32,132 nucleotides of DNA from Lachnoclostridium sp. UBA903 (GTDB lineage: Bacteria; Bacillota; Clostridia; Lachnospirales; Lachnospiraceae), in NCBI GenBank assembly GCA_002294045.1, contig DBEP01000040.1:14737-46868 (forward strand), written 5' to 3'. Position numbers and translations under genes: made by a program. Under the pieces are notes generated by a model, which was not told where the DNA came from, did no database searches, and saw only the letters and a program-made list of their open reading frames with translations. Each line of letters opens with the position of its first letter. Within the stretch, counting starts at the first letter, position 1. Positions 22,553 through 30,981 of the stretch are shown here, piece by piece.

Positions 22553-22643
22553 GGCGGGATTCGGATGGGCAGAGGGCGGCTGCATAATGCCGGCTTTTAG
22601 GTAATCTTAAGACTTAAGCGGTCCCATCTTTCGGAATCCCGTC
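22553..22643 (+). promoter_or_regulatory. long-range stem in the leader of the TetR gene
   Basis: GGCGGGATTC (22553-22562) pairs with GAATCCCGTC (22634-22643), with one G-U pair. Inside it, GATGGG (22564-22569) pairs with CCCATC (22623-22628). The 53-nt apical part contains a small CTTAA/TTAAG hairpin. The stem ends 10 nt before the GGGAGGAG ribosome binding site. It could be a regulatory RNA leader or another dispersed palindromic element. Confidence 0.5.
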
Positions 22644-22665
22644 TTTACAAAAGCGGGAGGAGCAG

Positions 22666-23256
22666 ATGAAGGATAAAAAGAAAACCATATCGACGGAAGA
22701 AAAAATTATCCAGGCAGTACTTGATGTTATTGAAGAAAAAACCATCAGTGAAACCAGAATGCGGCATATTGCTGAAAAGGCTGAAGTATACCAGTCAAAC
22801 CTTCATTATTATTATAAATCCAAAAAAGAGCTTTTGTTAGGTGCCCAAAAAAAGGTAGCCGAGCGCTGCATAGAGCTCAGGCAGAAGGCAAAAGAGGAGT
22901 CGGAAGATTCCCTGGAGAGCCGGTTGGATGTATTTATAAAACAAAAGCTTATCTTTATAAAACAAGAACAAAAATACGATTACGCTGAAATAGATTTTTG
23001 GATACAATCCAGATTTGACGAAGATTTCAGGGAGGAATTCAAGCGTTCTTTTTATGGCTGGAGAAAGGAACTCCAGGATTTAATAGAAAGCTACGCGCCT
23101 CATTTTGAAAAGAAAAAGCAGGGCTTGCTTGCAAGTGTTATCATTTCGCTTTTAGAAGGTGCAACCATTCAGTATTTAATAGATTCGGAAGCCTTTTCCG
23201 TTGACGAATATTTTGACTACTGCAAAAGAATGATTCTCCGGGAAATCCGTACATAA
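22666..23256 (+). CDS. TetR/AcrR-family transcriptional regulator
   Basis: A 196-residue regulator. The TetR HTH occupies residues 10-57 (ISETRMRHIAEKAEVYQSNL, then HYYYKSKKELLLG). The rest is helical and would hold the ligand site. It lies 190 nt downstream of the nucleoside importer on the same strand, so a role in controlling that operon or itself is possible but unproven. It has a strong GGGAGGAG site. Confidence 0.88.
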   Translation: MKDKKKTISTEEKIIQAVLDVIEEKTISETRMRHIAEKAEVYQSNLHYYYKSKKELLLGAQKKVAERCIELRQKAKEESEDSLESRLDVFIKQKLIFIKQEQKYDYAEIDFWIQSRFDEDFREEFKRSFYGWRKELQDLIESYAPHFEKKKQGLLASVIISLLEGATIQYLIDSEAFSVDEYFDYCKRMILREIRT

Positions 23257-23278
23257 AGAAACAGTAAAGGCATTTAGT

Positions 23279-23325
23279 AAAGGCATTTTCAGTACTTCCC
23301 GTACATGAAAAGGCCTTATTTTTTA
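23279..23325. terminator. terminator between convergent tetR and araC genes
   Basis: AAGGC and TTTTC in the left arm pair with GAAAA and GCCTT in the right arm, followed on the plus strand by ATTTTTT. It overlaps the last codons of the araC-type gene on the other strand. Confidence 0.7.
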
Positions 23326-24101
23326 AATTTCTTGCAGTACTGGCTCGGCGAACACCCGCATTTTTTTGCAAAGTACCTGCTGAAATAATAGATGTTATGG
23401 AAGCCGCAGGCTTCCGCCACAGCGGAAACCTGCATGGCTTCACTGGTTAACATATTCTTTGCCTTGTCCAGGCGTGCCGCCAGTAAATCCGTCCTTGGGG
23501 TGCAGTTGTAGAACAAGCCGTAATAAAAAAAGAACTGGCTTTTACCGAGATTTACCAGCCTGCACATTTCTTCCGTACTCCATTGTTTTTGGCAGTCCTG
23601 CAGCATGGTAAGCCGGGCCCGGTTAAAAATTTCGTGTAATTCCTTAACTCCTGACAGAACCTCAAGGTCTTTTTGATGAACGGACCTTGACAGTTCAATC
23701 AGGAGATTCTTAATTAAAATATCTAATTTATATTCTCGGTACAGTTTTTGCAGATAGAATTCTTCTGCTATTTCCTTGAACATTAAATTTATATCCTGAT
23801 GATTCTCAGGATAGAAAACCTGATTCACAGGAACCGGTAATTTGTTTAAAAAATCTTCATTAACAGAAAAGTGCATATAACTGTTGTAAAATTTAGAGAC
23901 AGCGTGGTAGTGCTGGTAAACACCCGGAGGATAGAGGATACAGGCGCCTGGCCCGGCAGGTGTACTGCCGCCGCCGGCAAAGTGGACTTCCATGGGGGCT
24001 AAAAACAATAACAGCAGATAATCCGCACTGCCGTTGGGACGGTAAATAACAAAAGAATCGTCGCTGTGGATATTATAACCGCCGTAGTTGAATTGAAACA
24101 T
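23316..24101 (-). CDS. AraC-family transcriptional regulator
   Basis: A 261-residue regulator. The N-terminal half is a cupin-like sensing domain (PGACILYPPGVYQHYH is its typical metal/sugar-binding strand). The C-terminal 100 residues carry the double HTH (WSTEEMCRLVNLGKSQFFFY and VSAVAEACGFHNIYYFSRYF, with a KKCGCSPSQY ending). It is divergent from the GH88 gene and probably regulates it in response to a carbohydrate. GGAAAGGA precedes the ATG. Confidence 0.88.
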   Translation of the reverse strand: MFQFNYGGYNIHSDDSFVIYRPNGSADYLLLLFLAPMEVHFAGGGSTPAGPGACILYPPGVYQHYHAVSKFYNSYMHFSVNEDFLNKLPVPVNQVFYPENHQDINLMFKEIAEEFYLQKLYREYKLDILIKNLLIELSRSVHQKDLEVLSGVKELHEIFNRARLTMLQDCQKQWSTEEMCRLVNLGKSQFFFYYGLFYNCTPRTDLLAARLDKAKNMLTSEAMQVSAVAEACGFHNIYYFSRYFAKKCGCSPSQYCKKFKK

Positions 24102-24194
24102 AAGTTTTTCCTTTCCGGATGGAAATGCTTTAAATTCCCGCTCTATTACCGGGACTGCTGCAGGAGCTTTTTCGCCAGCCTTTATTCTGTCTAT

Positions 24195-24222
24195 ATTTTA
24201 CCATTGCCGGAGAAAAAGTCAA
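24195..24222 (-). promoter_or_regulatory. promoter of the araC-type gene
   Basis: On the minus strand TTGACT (24217-24222), a 16-bp spacer and TAAAAT (24195-24200). The facing promoter for the GH88 gene may use TATGAT near 24268, with no clear -35, which would fit activator dependence. Confidence 0.55.
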
Positions 24223-24352
24223 ATAAAACGGAGTATTATTCATTTTCTTCCGGACAGAATCCAGGTATGATAGAGGAAAACATAGGGGGCACTTCCGAAC
24301 CGGCACATGGGAATATGGGGGGAGCCCACCGGATGTGAAAGGAGAACAGGAT

Positions 24353-25510
24353 ATGAATTTAATTGACCAAGACAGGATATGGCTGGAGGAAACTCTCAAA
24401 AAGTTTATAGGGAAAATGGAGTGGGTAAGTGAAAAATCCAGGGATAAGATTCCGGCAACTACCGTAAACGGGGTACACGATGACCGGTCCGCCGGAGCCG
24501 ATACCTGGACTGCGGACAATGGGCTTAGCTGGTGGACAAATGGATTCTGGGGCGGCATACTGTGGCAGCTTTACCATGAGACGGGAAGGGAACGGTATTC
24601 TGAAATCGCAGGAATATCAGAGAAAAAGCTGGATCAGTGCTTTACGGATTATTACGGCCTGCACCATGATGTGGGATTTATGTGGCTGCCCACGGCGGTA
24701 GCGGATTATAAGCTGACCGGTAACGAGGAGTCGAAAAAAAGAGCCCTTCATGCGGCAGGCTTATTAGCCGGGCGATTTAATCCGGCGGGTAAGTTTATCC
24801 GTGCATGGAATGACGGGGCGGATAAGGATACCAGGGGCTGGGCAATTATCGACAGTCTGCTTAACATACCGCTGCTTTACTGGGCTTCGGAGGAAACAAA
24901 GGACCCCAGGTACCGCCAGATTGCCATGCTCCATGCGGATATGGCTATGAACATTTTTATCAGGCCGGACGGCTCTTCCAATCATATTGTGGAATTTGAC
25001 CCGGAAAACGGTGACGTAGTAAAAACCTACGGCGGGCAGGGCTATGAGAACGGCTCTTCCTGGACGAGAGGGCAGTCCTGGGCACTTTATGGATTTGTTA
25101 TCAGTTACAGGCATACCCGTAAAAAGGATTATCTGGATACTGCAAAAAGGGTGGCAAACTATTTTGCAGTGAATATTCCGGAGGACGGATTGATTCCTGT
25201 AGATTTTCGCCAGCCTAAGGAGCCCTGCTGGATGGATGATACCGCGGCGGCGATTGCGGCCTGCGGTTTCATCGAATTATCGAAGGAAGTGGAAGAATGG
25301 GACCGGGAGATTTATTTTAATGCCGCTATGAAGCTATTGAAGGCATTAACGGATAACCACTGCGATTTTACAGAAAACAGCGACGGTATGCTGACCCATT
25401 GCTCCGGGGCATATCATATGGCAGAGCATCATGTGAATCTGGTTTATGCGGATTATTTCTTACTGGAAGCATTATTAAAATTGAAAGGAAATGATTATTT
25501 TATGTGGTAA
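24353..25510 (+). CDS. GH88 unsaturated glucuronyl hydrolase
   Basis: A 385-residue (alpha/alpha)6-barrel enzyme that removes the 4,5-unsaturated uronic acid left by polysaccharide lyases acting on glycosaminoglycans or similar polymers. Asp106 (HHDVGF) and Asp167 (IIDSLL) are separated by 61 residues, exactly as the catalytic pair Asp88/Asp149 of the Bacillus enzyme. SWTRGQSWALYGF and WMDDTAAAIAACG are further family motifs. There is no signal peptide, so it acts in the cytoplasm on imported disaccharides. An in-frame GTG at 24335 is possible, but the ATG at 24353 has GGAG at the right distance. No lyase or transporter lies alongside. Confidence 0.92.
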   Translation: MNLIDQDRIWLEETLKKFIGKMEWVSEKSRDKIPATTVNGVHDDRSAGADTWTADNGLSWWTNGFWGGILWQLYHETGRERYSEIAGISEKKLDQCFTDYYGLHHDVGFMWLPTAVADYKLTGNEESKKRALHAAGLLAGRFNPAGKFIRAWNDGADKDTRGWAIIDSLLNIPLLYWASEETKDPRYRQIAMLHADMAMNIFIRPDGSSNHIVEFDPENGDVVKTYGGQGYENGSSWTRGQSWALYGFVISYRHTRKKDYLDTAKRVANYFAVNIPEDGLIPVDFRQPKEPCWMDDTAAAIAACGFIELSKEVEEWDREIYFNAAMKLLKALTDNHCDFTENSDGMLTHCSGAYHMAEHHVNLVYADYFLLEALLKLKGNDYFMW

Positions 25511-25547
25511 CCGGTTTACCGGCAAGTTGATGTCCATACCAATTGAG

Positions 25548-25664
25548 CAGAATGAATTTTCAATGCAAGGCGGAGGAAGGAGACGTAGCAGTGGCTACAT
25601 TGACGTCAGGTGCTGTAGTACCACTACAGCACCTTCCTCCGCCTTGCATTTAACGATTATTCTG
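25548..25664. mobile_element. foldback repeat (MITE-like, related to 12421-12471)
   Basis: A 117-bp element from CAGAAT to ATTCTG. The outer arms pair over AATGCAAGGCGGAGGAAGG and its complement. An inner perfect 12-bp stem AGGTGCTGTAGT/ACTACAGCACCT with a 3-nt loop lies at 25608-25634. The left arm recurs inverted at 12421-12471. It follows the GH88 stop by 37 nt and may also act as its transcript's 3' hairpin. Confidence 0.75.
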
Positions 25665-25700
25665 TGTACAAGCTATTTGTAGGTTCAAAATTTTTTTAGC

Positions 25701-25747
25701 TGTCAATGGAAAGTTTACTTGACATTAGTTTTTGCGGGTGCTATACT
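25701..25747 (+). promoter_or_regulatory. promoter of the XRE regulator with inverted repeat at -35
   Basis: TTGACA (25719-25724), a 17-bp spacer and TATACT (25742-25747). TGTCAA (25701-25706) is an inverted copy of the -35, 12 bp away. A second pair, TGGAAAG (25707-25713) and CTTTCCA (25764-25770), flanks the promoter. Either pair may be the autoregulator's site. Confidence 0.75.
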
Positions 25748-25790
25748 AAAAATGACAAGTATGCTTTCCATAGGGAGAGGATGTGGTGAA

Positions 25791-25988
25791 TTGAAAAATC
25801 GGTTAGAAGAAATAAGAAAGCAGAATAATGTTCGGCAGGAAGACCTTGCCGCCGCATTGGAAGTATCTCGGCAGACAATCGGCTCACTTGAAAATGGTCG
25901 ATATAATCCATCAATCATTCTGGCCTTCAAAATTGCAAGATACTTCGGAATGAGCATTGAGGAAATCTTTATTTATGAGGAGGAATAG
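25791..25988 (+). CDS. XRE-family HTH regulator (short)
   Basis: A 65-residue Cro/CI-type regulator consisting of the HTH alone (EDLAAALEVSRQTIGSLENG, then RYNPSIILAFKIARYFGMSI). The natural N-terminus MKNRLEEIRKQNN starts at a TTG with GAGAGGATG upstream. No in-frame ATG gives a family-like start. It is followed after 4 nt by a membrane protein gene, a common pairing in Firmicutes where the regulator controls the membrane protein. Confidence 0.88.
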   Translation: MKNRLEEIRKQNNVRQEDLAAALEVSRQTIGSLENGRYNPSIILAFKIARYFGMSIEEIFIYEEE

Positions 25989-25992
25989 GAAA

Positions 25993-26430
25993 ATGAAACA
26001 GTATAAAGTAGGTCGATATGTTTTTCTATCTGCAATAGGGCTTGTTATTTTTGTTGCGGGGCTGGTGCTTATAAAATTGTTGCCGGAAGCAGATGGAATA
26101 CTTAAAACATTGCCGTATCTGTGTGTAGGCATGGGTGTAGGTATCTTTGGCGGCAATCTTGGTACAGCAATCAGAAACAAAATGGTGCTTAAAAATCCAC
26201 AAGCTGCAAAACAAATAGAAGTTGAGCAAAAAGACGAGCGCAATCAGGCTATTGGTAATAAGGCAAAGGCGCGGGCATATGATTTGATGATATACGTTTA
26301 TGCCGCAATATTACTTGCATTTGCTCTTATGCAGGTTGACATGTATGTTATCCTTACCCTTGCCGCGGTCTATTTGTTTCTCGTTTTCACAAACATCTAT
26401 TACCTTACCAAATTTCACAAAGAAATGTAG
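25993..26430 (+). CDS. four-helix membrane protein of unknown function
   Basis: A 145-residue protein with four predicted membrane segments (VFLSAIGLVIFVAGLVLIKL, YLCVGMGVGIFGGNLG, MIYVYAAILLAFALM, YVILTLAAVYLFLVFTNIYY). A cytoplasmic or external loop between the second and third holds the acidic motif EQKDERNQAIGNKAKA. That motif resembles the DUF2178-type proteins that accompany short XRE regulators, an identification I make only tentatively. GAGGAGG lies just upstream, within the XRE gene, so the two are co-translated. Confidence 0.75.
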   Translation: MKQYKVGRYVFLSAIGLVIFVAGLVLIKLLPEADGILKTLPYLCVGMGVGIFGGNLGTAIRNKMVLKNPQAAKQIEVEQKDERNQAIGNKAKARAYDLMIYVYAAILLAFALMQVDMYVILTLAAVYLFLVFTNIYYLTKFHKEM

Positions 26431-26434
26431 CACT

Positions 26435-26660
26435 TTACATCCCAGTCATGGACTTAAACTTTTCATCAGGCCCGGCTATGTCCATAATCTGATTTTATTG
26501 CAGGAAATTCAGCTTTTTTGCGGCGGCTTTCAGATTGCCGATAGCTTTGATAACGGTCTGATTTGCCCGTCTGCTTCTGCCGTGAAAGTATACCCTGTAT
26601 TACATCTGCAAGGGTGGGCGGCTCGGTGTTTGCAGCTTCCTCTTTCAGCCATGGTTGCAT
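26435..26660 (-). pseudogene. decayed C-terminal fragment of a mobile-element relaxase/mobilisation protein
   Basis: On the minus strand the first frame reads WLKEEAANTEPPTLADVIQG then ILSRQKQTGKS. After a frameshift near the RY codons, another frame continues AIGNLKAAAKKLNFLQ, meets a TAA, then reads NQIMDIAGPDEKFKSM to a stop at 26435. I recognise this order from the C-terminal region of relaxases in Firmicutes conjugative elements, from memory rather than a search. With one frameshift, one nonsense codon and no N-terminal part, it is a dead remnant. The rest of 26661-26788 holds only the next promoter. Confidence 0.6.
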
Positions 26661-26688
26661 TTTATTTTTATTATGATATTTCCAATTA

Positions 26689-26716
26689 TTGACATATTCA
26701 CTGATTCTGTTATAAT
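26689..26716 (+). promoter_or_regulatory. promoter of the three-component system operon
   Basis: TTGACA (26689-26694), a 16-bp spacer and TATAAT (26711-26716), also with TG at the extended -10 position. It is close to consensus, so the sensor operon is probably transcribed constitutively. Confidence 0.8.
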
Positions 26717-26802
26717 AGGATTATAGTTCAGTCAATATACAATATAGTAATAAGACAGATTATCCAAAGGTTGTTTAAAATGCACGGATGAGAAAGGATG
26801 CC

Positions 26803-27849
26803 ATGAAAAATAAAAATATAAAACCGCATAACCCCAAATTTAAATTTTCAGCACTGGTTGTCTTAGGTAATACTTTTTTAATGCTGCTGGTTATGATATT
26901 GAGCTTTTACTATTTCCACAATAAATTAAAAGCAGCGGGTCTGGATAAGAAAAGCGGATATGAGGTTTATGAAAAACACTATGCCTTTCTTTCCGATAAC
27001 AGGGAGCAGGATTTTTGGAATGAAGTTTATGAAGGAGCGTTAAAAGAAGGAAAAGAAAAAAAGATATATGTGGAGCGTTTTGGCAGTAAATTGTTTGCCG
27101 ATTATAGCAAGGGCGAATTGATGCGGATGGCAATTGACGCGGCAGTGGACGGAATTATTCTGGAAGGCGACGGCGAGGCCGCAACCAGGGAACTGGTAAA
27201 GGAAGCCGAAAATAAGAATATTCCCGTCATAACGGTTTTAAAAGATTCCAGCAACAGTATACGCCGGTGTTTCGTGGGAATTAACAGCTACAACCTGGGG
27301 CAGGAATACGGCAGACAGGTTCTGAAGCTGCGCAGTAAGGATACAAGGCGGATATTTGTCCTGGTTGACGAAAACAGTGCGGACAGCAGCCAGAATATCA
27401 CTCTCCTGGGAATCAGGGATACCATGGAGAAAGAATTAGGAAGCAACCATGGTATGGAAATAAAGGCCCTGGCTGTTAATAATGAAGATGAATTCAGCCC
27501 GGAAGAAACTATCCGGGATATTATTATGGACCCGGAAAACATGCCGGACATTATGATTTGCTTAAATTCCACCTATACCCAATGTGCCTACCAGGCGGTA
27601 GTAGACCATAATAAGGTGGGCAAAATCAATATAATCGGTTATTATGACTCGGAAAATATATTAAATGCAATTGAGAAGGGTATCATCTTTTCATCCATTT
27701 CGGTTGATACGGAACAGATGGGAAGTTTATGCGTACAGGCACTGGAAGAGTATACTCTTACGGGACATGTAAGCGACTATCTCCCGGTTGATACAAAGCT
27801 GATTACTGCGGGTAATGTATCGGAGTATTATAGCGGTGGAGAGGAATAA
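26803..27849 (+). CDS. membrane-anchored sugar-binding sensor protein (XylFII-like)
   Basis: A 348-residue protein. An N-terminal membrane anchor lies at residues 16-38 (ALVVLGNTFLMLLVMILSFY), and no lipobox follows. The rest is a periplasmic-binding-protein type 1 domain facing outside (DGIILEGDGEAATRELVKEA, VDENSADSSQNITLLGIRDT). This is the layout of XylFII, which binds a sugar and activates an adjoining LytS-type kinase. The kinase and response regulator follow directly. An ATG at 26788 is in frame but lacks a ribosome binding site; AAGGA precedes 26803. The ligand is likely a pentose or other monosaccharide, by analogy. Confidence 0.8.
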   Translation: MKNKNIKPHNPKFKFSALVVLGNTFLMLLVMILSFYYFHNKLKAAGLDKKSGYEVYEKHYAFLSDNREQDFWNEVYEGALKEGKEKKIYVERFGSKLFADYSKGELMRMAIDAAVDGIILEGDGEAATRELVKEAENKNIPVITVLKDSSNSIRRCFVGINSYNLGQEYGRQVLKLRSKDTRRIFVLVDENSADSSQNITLLGIRDTMEKELGSNHGMEIKALAVNNEDEFSPEETIRDIIMDPENMPDIMICLNSTYTQCAYQAVVDHNKVGKINIIGYYDSENILNAIEKGIIFSSISVDTEQMGSLCVQALEEYTLTGHVSDYLPVDTKLITAGNVSEYYSGGEE

Positions 27850-27868
27850 ACCGGAAGGAAATTTATTC

Positions 27869-29359
27869 ATGGGGAAAAGGAAAAATATATTATTAAGGAA
27901 ATGGAATAAACTCTCCCTGCAATGGAAATTAACAACGGCTTTTGTTTTTACATCCTTTATCATGCTGGTTGTTAATTTTGTTATGTATTTTAATATCAAC
28001 CAAATGATGAGAAAGATTGATGAAGTCTATATAAGCAACATCAATCTGAACGAATTGTCGGATTCCCTGAATCATCTGCAAAACAGTATGACAGACTACT
28101 TGAATACCAAAAGCTCCGCTGCCATTGATGCCTATTACCGGAGCGAACAGCAGTACAGGAAATTGCTGGATAACCTAAACATAGCCATTACGGATAATGA
28201 GATGCTGTTAATGGAGAAGAATATCAGGAATATGTCGGAAAACTATCTGGATACTGCTTTTGAAACCGTACAGGCAAAACGGGGCCGGAATGTGGAAAAA
28301 TATAAGGATAATTACGAAAGGGCAAAAACAGCCTATCAAAATATCAAGGCCTGCCTGTACAGCCTGAATAATGAGCAGTTTAAGTATAATTCCGGCAGTT
28401 ACCGGATATTGCTCAATACCCTGCGCTATATGGAGGTCGTCAGTACATCTGTTCTGATTGTAATTGCCGTAATTAATATCGGCCTGATTATTTTACTGAC
28501 CCGGTCCATTACAAAGCCTTTAAATAATCTGGCCAAGGTCGCCAATGAGGTATCCAGCGGAAAGCTGAATATTGAACCTGTTGCCGTGGAGTCGGAAGAT
28601 GAAGTAGGTGTGGTATCCGGCGCTTTTAATAAAATGATTCTAAATATCCGGGTTTACATTGAACAAATCCGTGAAAACCTGGAGAAGGAGAGAATCTTAA
28701 AGGAGAAGGAGCTGCGGATGGAAGGTCATTTAAAGGATGCCAAACTGAAAATTCTTCAGGCACAGATAAATCCCCATTTCCTCTTTAATACCTTAAATGC
28801 CGGTGCACAGCTTGCCATGATGGAGGGCGCGGACCAAAGCTGCCTTTTTATTGAACATATGGCGGAATTCTTCCGGTACAATATGAACAAAATGGACCAG
28901 GTGGTAACCGTTGCGGATGAAGTCCGTCTGGTAGACAGTTATATATACATATTGAATGTACGCTTTTCCGGAGATATTAATTTTGACAGGGAAATTGATG
29001 AGAGTATTCTGGATACACAGATTCCTGCCATGGTACTGCAGCCCATTGTTGAAAATGCCGTCAATTACGGAATCCGGGATATTGACCGGAACGGAGTGAT
29101 TAGGCTGTCCGCATACCGGGGGGATACGGATATCTGCCTGAGTGTAAAAGATAACGGAATTGGAATGAAAAAAGAAAAAATTACACAGGTGCTGGCAGGA
29201 CGGAGACTGGACGATGAACTTGCTTACAATTCCAATGGGGTTGGGCTTGTAAATGTAATCAACCGGTTAAAATTATATTTTAACCGGGAAGATGTAATAG
29301 AAATAAAAAGTGAGGGTAAGGACCGGGGAACGGAAGTTGTGATTCATATTCCCCTGTAA
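27869..29359 (+). CDS. LytS/YesM-type sensor histidine kinase
   Basis: A 496-residue kinase. TM1 is at 21-41 and TM2 at about 190-212, enclosing an extracellular helical domain of about 150 residues. A HAMP linker runs to about 265 and is followed by a coiled coil. The His_kinase domain carries the phospho-acceptor His303 in QAQINPHFLFNTLNAG, and the HATPase has VENAVNYG, DNGIGM and GVGLVNVINRL. The longer frame from 27815 would overlap the previous gene; GGAAGGAAA supports 27869. It probably receives the signal from the preceding binding protein and phosphorylates the next gene product. Confidence 0.9.
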   Translation: MGKRKNILLRKWNKLSLQWKLTTAFVFTSFIMLVVNFVMYFNINQMMRKIDEVYISNINLNELSDSLNHLQNSMTDYLNTKSSAAIDAYYRSEQQYRKLLDNLNIAITDNEMLLMEKNIRNMSENYLDTAFETVQAKRGRNVEKYKDNYERAKTAYQNIKACLYSLNNEQFKYNSGSYRILLNTLRYMEVVSTSVLIVIAVINIGLIILLTRSITKPLNNLAKVANEVSSGKLNIEPVAVESEDEVGVVSGAFNKMILNIRVYIEQIRENLEKERILKEKELRMEGHLKDAKLKILQAQINPHFLFNTLNAGAQLAMMEGADQSCLFIEHMAEFFRYNMNKMDQVVTVADEVRLVDSYIYILNVRFSGDINFDREIDESILDTQIPAMVLQPIVENAVNYGIRDIDRNGVIRLSAYRGDTDICLSVKDNGIGMKKEKITQVLAGRRLDDELAYNSNGVGLVNVINRLKLYFNREDVIEIKSEGKDRGTEVVIHIPL

Positions 29360-29376
29360 GCCTGGGGAGGCAGTAA

Positions 29377-30981
29377 ATGTATAAAATTATGCTGGCGGAT
29401 GATGAAGGTATTGTGATTGAATCCCTTCAGTTTATCATAAGGAAGTATTTTAAGGATAATTGCCAGGTGGAATCCGCGAAAACAGGGCGGAACGTCATAG
29501 AGCTGGCAGAATATTTCAGGCCCGACATAGCCTTTATGGATATTCAGATGCCGGGAATTAACGGGATCGAGGCCATGAAGGAAATCAGGAAAAGTAATCC
29601 GGGGACCATATTCATTGTTTTATCGGCTTATGATAAATTTGACTATGCACAAAAATCCATTAATTTAGGAGTTTTTGAATATTTAAATAAACCCGTGAGC
29701 CAAAAAGCAATCGTCGAAGTACTGGGAAGAGCGATGAAACAGGTTGACGATAAAAGGGAACAAAGAAGCAACGACCTGATGTTAAAAGAAAAGCTGGAGA
29801 TTGTGGTTCCGATTATAGAGAACGGTTTTATCTATTCCATCATGTTTCAGGAGCATTTTACGGAAGATATTGATAATTACAGGAGTATGCTGGGCATTAC
29901 CTGGAATTACGGTTACATGCTTGCTCTGGTCTCCGGGGAAAAGCAAGAAGGAAATTATATGACCAACGCCGTGGGAACCAGTATAAAGGCCCAGATGAAT
30001 TACCGGAAAATCAGGGAACTGGTAAAAGAAGAATATCCCTGTATCATAGGTTCCATTATGTCCAACAAAATTGCGGTTTTTGTTCCCTGCGAACATAAAA
30101 AGCCGGATTATAACGAGCGGATTGACTTAATTGAAAAGTCCAGAAATCTGGCCCGTAAACTAAAGTACATTTTAGGCATTTCCTTTCGGATCGGTATCGG
30201 TTCCGTAAGAACCTTAAAGGAATCCATGGAGTCCTATAACGAAGCATTAAAAGCTTTGGTTAATACAACCGGAAGTGTGGCCCATGCGGATGATTTGACT
30301 ATCCGGGGCAATTATGAGGAAGGGTATCCGGCCGATGCTGAAAAGTACATATTAGACAGCTTAAAAGAAGGAAATACGGCAGACTGCATCCGGCAGGCCA
30401 ATCTGTTTTTTGACTGGATGGAGGAAAATTACCATGAAGATAATTCCAATGTTAAGTTAAAAGTTTTGGAACTGGTACTTTTTGCGGAGCATGAAGCCTT
30501 TTTAAGCGGCGGACCAATTAACCTTTTTAACGGACGGGCAGATTATCTGGCGGATGTTACGGGGATGAAAGATTATTCCGGTTTAAAACAATGGTTCATA
30601 ACAAAGCTTACGCTGGCCTGTCATAATATAATAATAAAAAAAGAAGAAAACTCTAACAGTTTGCTAAAAAAAGCCAAGGATTATATTTTGCAGAATTACA
30701 AAAAAGATATTTCACTGGATGATATATCCAGGGAATTGGATATCAGTCCCTATTATTTCAGTAAAATGTTTAAGGATTTATCCGGTATGAATTTCATCGA
30801 GTATCTTACGGATTTTCGTATTGAAAAAGCCAAAAGGCTGCTTCAGGAAAATGAAAGAAGTATGAAGGAAATCTGCTGGGAGGTTGGTTACAGCGACCCC
30901 AATTATTTCAGCCGGATTTTTAAAAAAGTTACCGGCAAAACACCTACCGAATATAAGGAAGGAAAAATGTATGGCAGTTAA
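29377..30981 (+). CDS. YesN-type response regulator with AraC DNA-binding domain
   Basis: A 534-residue regulator. The receiver domain (1-120) has ADDE acidic residues, phospho-acceptor Asp55 in FMDIQMPG and the conserved Lys in YLNKPV. A central region of about 300 residues is of the kind seen in YesN proteins. The AraC double HTH occupies the last 100 residues (ISLDDISRELDISPYYFSKM and MKEICWEVGYSDPNYFSRIF). It begins 17 nt after the kinase with GGGGAGG and overlaps the next gene by 11 nt. It presumably activates sugar uptake genes. Confidence 0.92.
   Translation: MYKIMLADDEGIVIESLQFIIRKYFKDNCQVESAKTGRNVIELAEYFRPDIAFMDIQMPGINGIEAMKEIRKSNPGTIFIVLSAYDKFDYAQKSINLGVFEYLNKPVSQKAIVEVLGRAMKQVDDKREQRSNDLMLKEKLEIVVPIIENGFIYSIMFQEHFTEDIDNYRSMLGITWNYGYMLALVSGEKQEGNYMTNAVGTSIKAQMNYRKIRELVKEEYPCIIGSIMSNKIAVFVPCEHKKPDYNERIDLIEKSRNLARKLKYILGISFRIGIGSVRTLKESMESYNEALKALVNTTGSVAHADDLTIRGNYEEGYPADAEKYILDSLKEGNTADCIRQANLFFDWMEENYHEDNSNVKLKVLELVLFAEHEAFLSGGPINLFNGRADYLADVTGMKDYSGLKQWFITKLTLACHNIIIKKEENSNSLLKKAKDYILQNYKKDISLDDISRELDISPYYFSKMFKDLSGMNFIEYLTDFRIEKAKRLLQENERSMKEICWEVGYSDPNYFSRIFKKVTGKTPTEYKEGKMYGS

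Noticed and set aside
26300..26692. A 130-codon plus-strand frame across the relaxase remnant
   Set aside because: It begins inside the membrane protein gene in another frame and is antisense to the remnant; no domain is recognisable.
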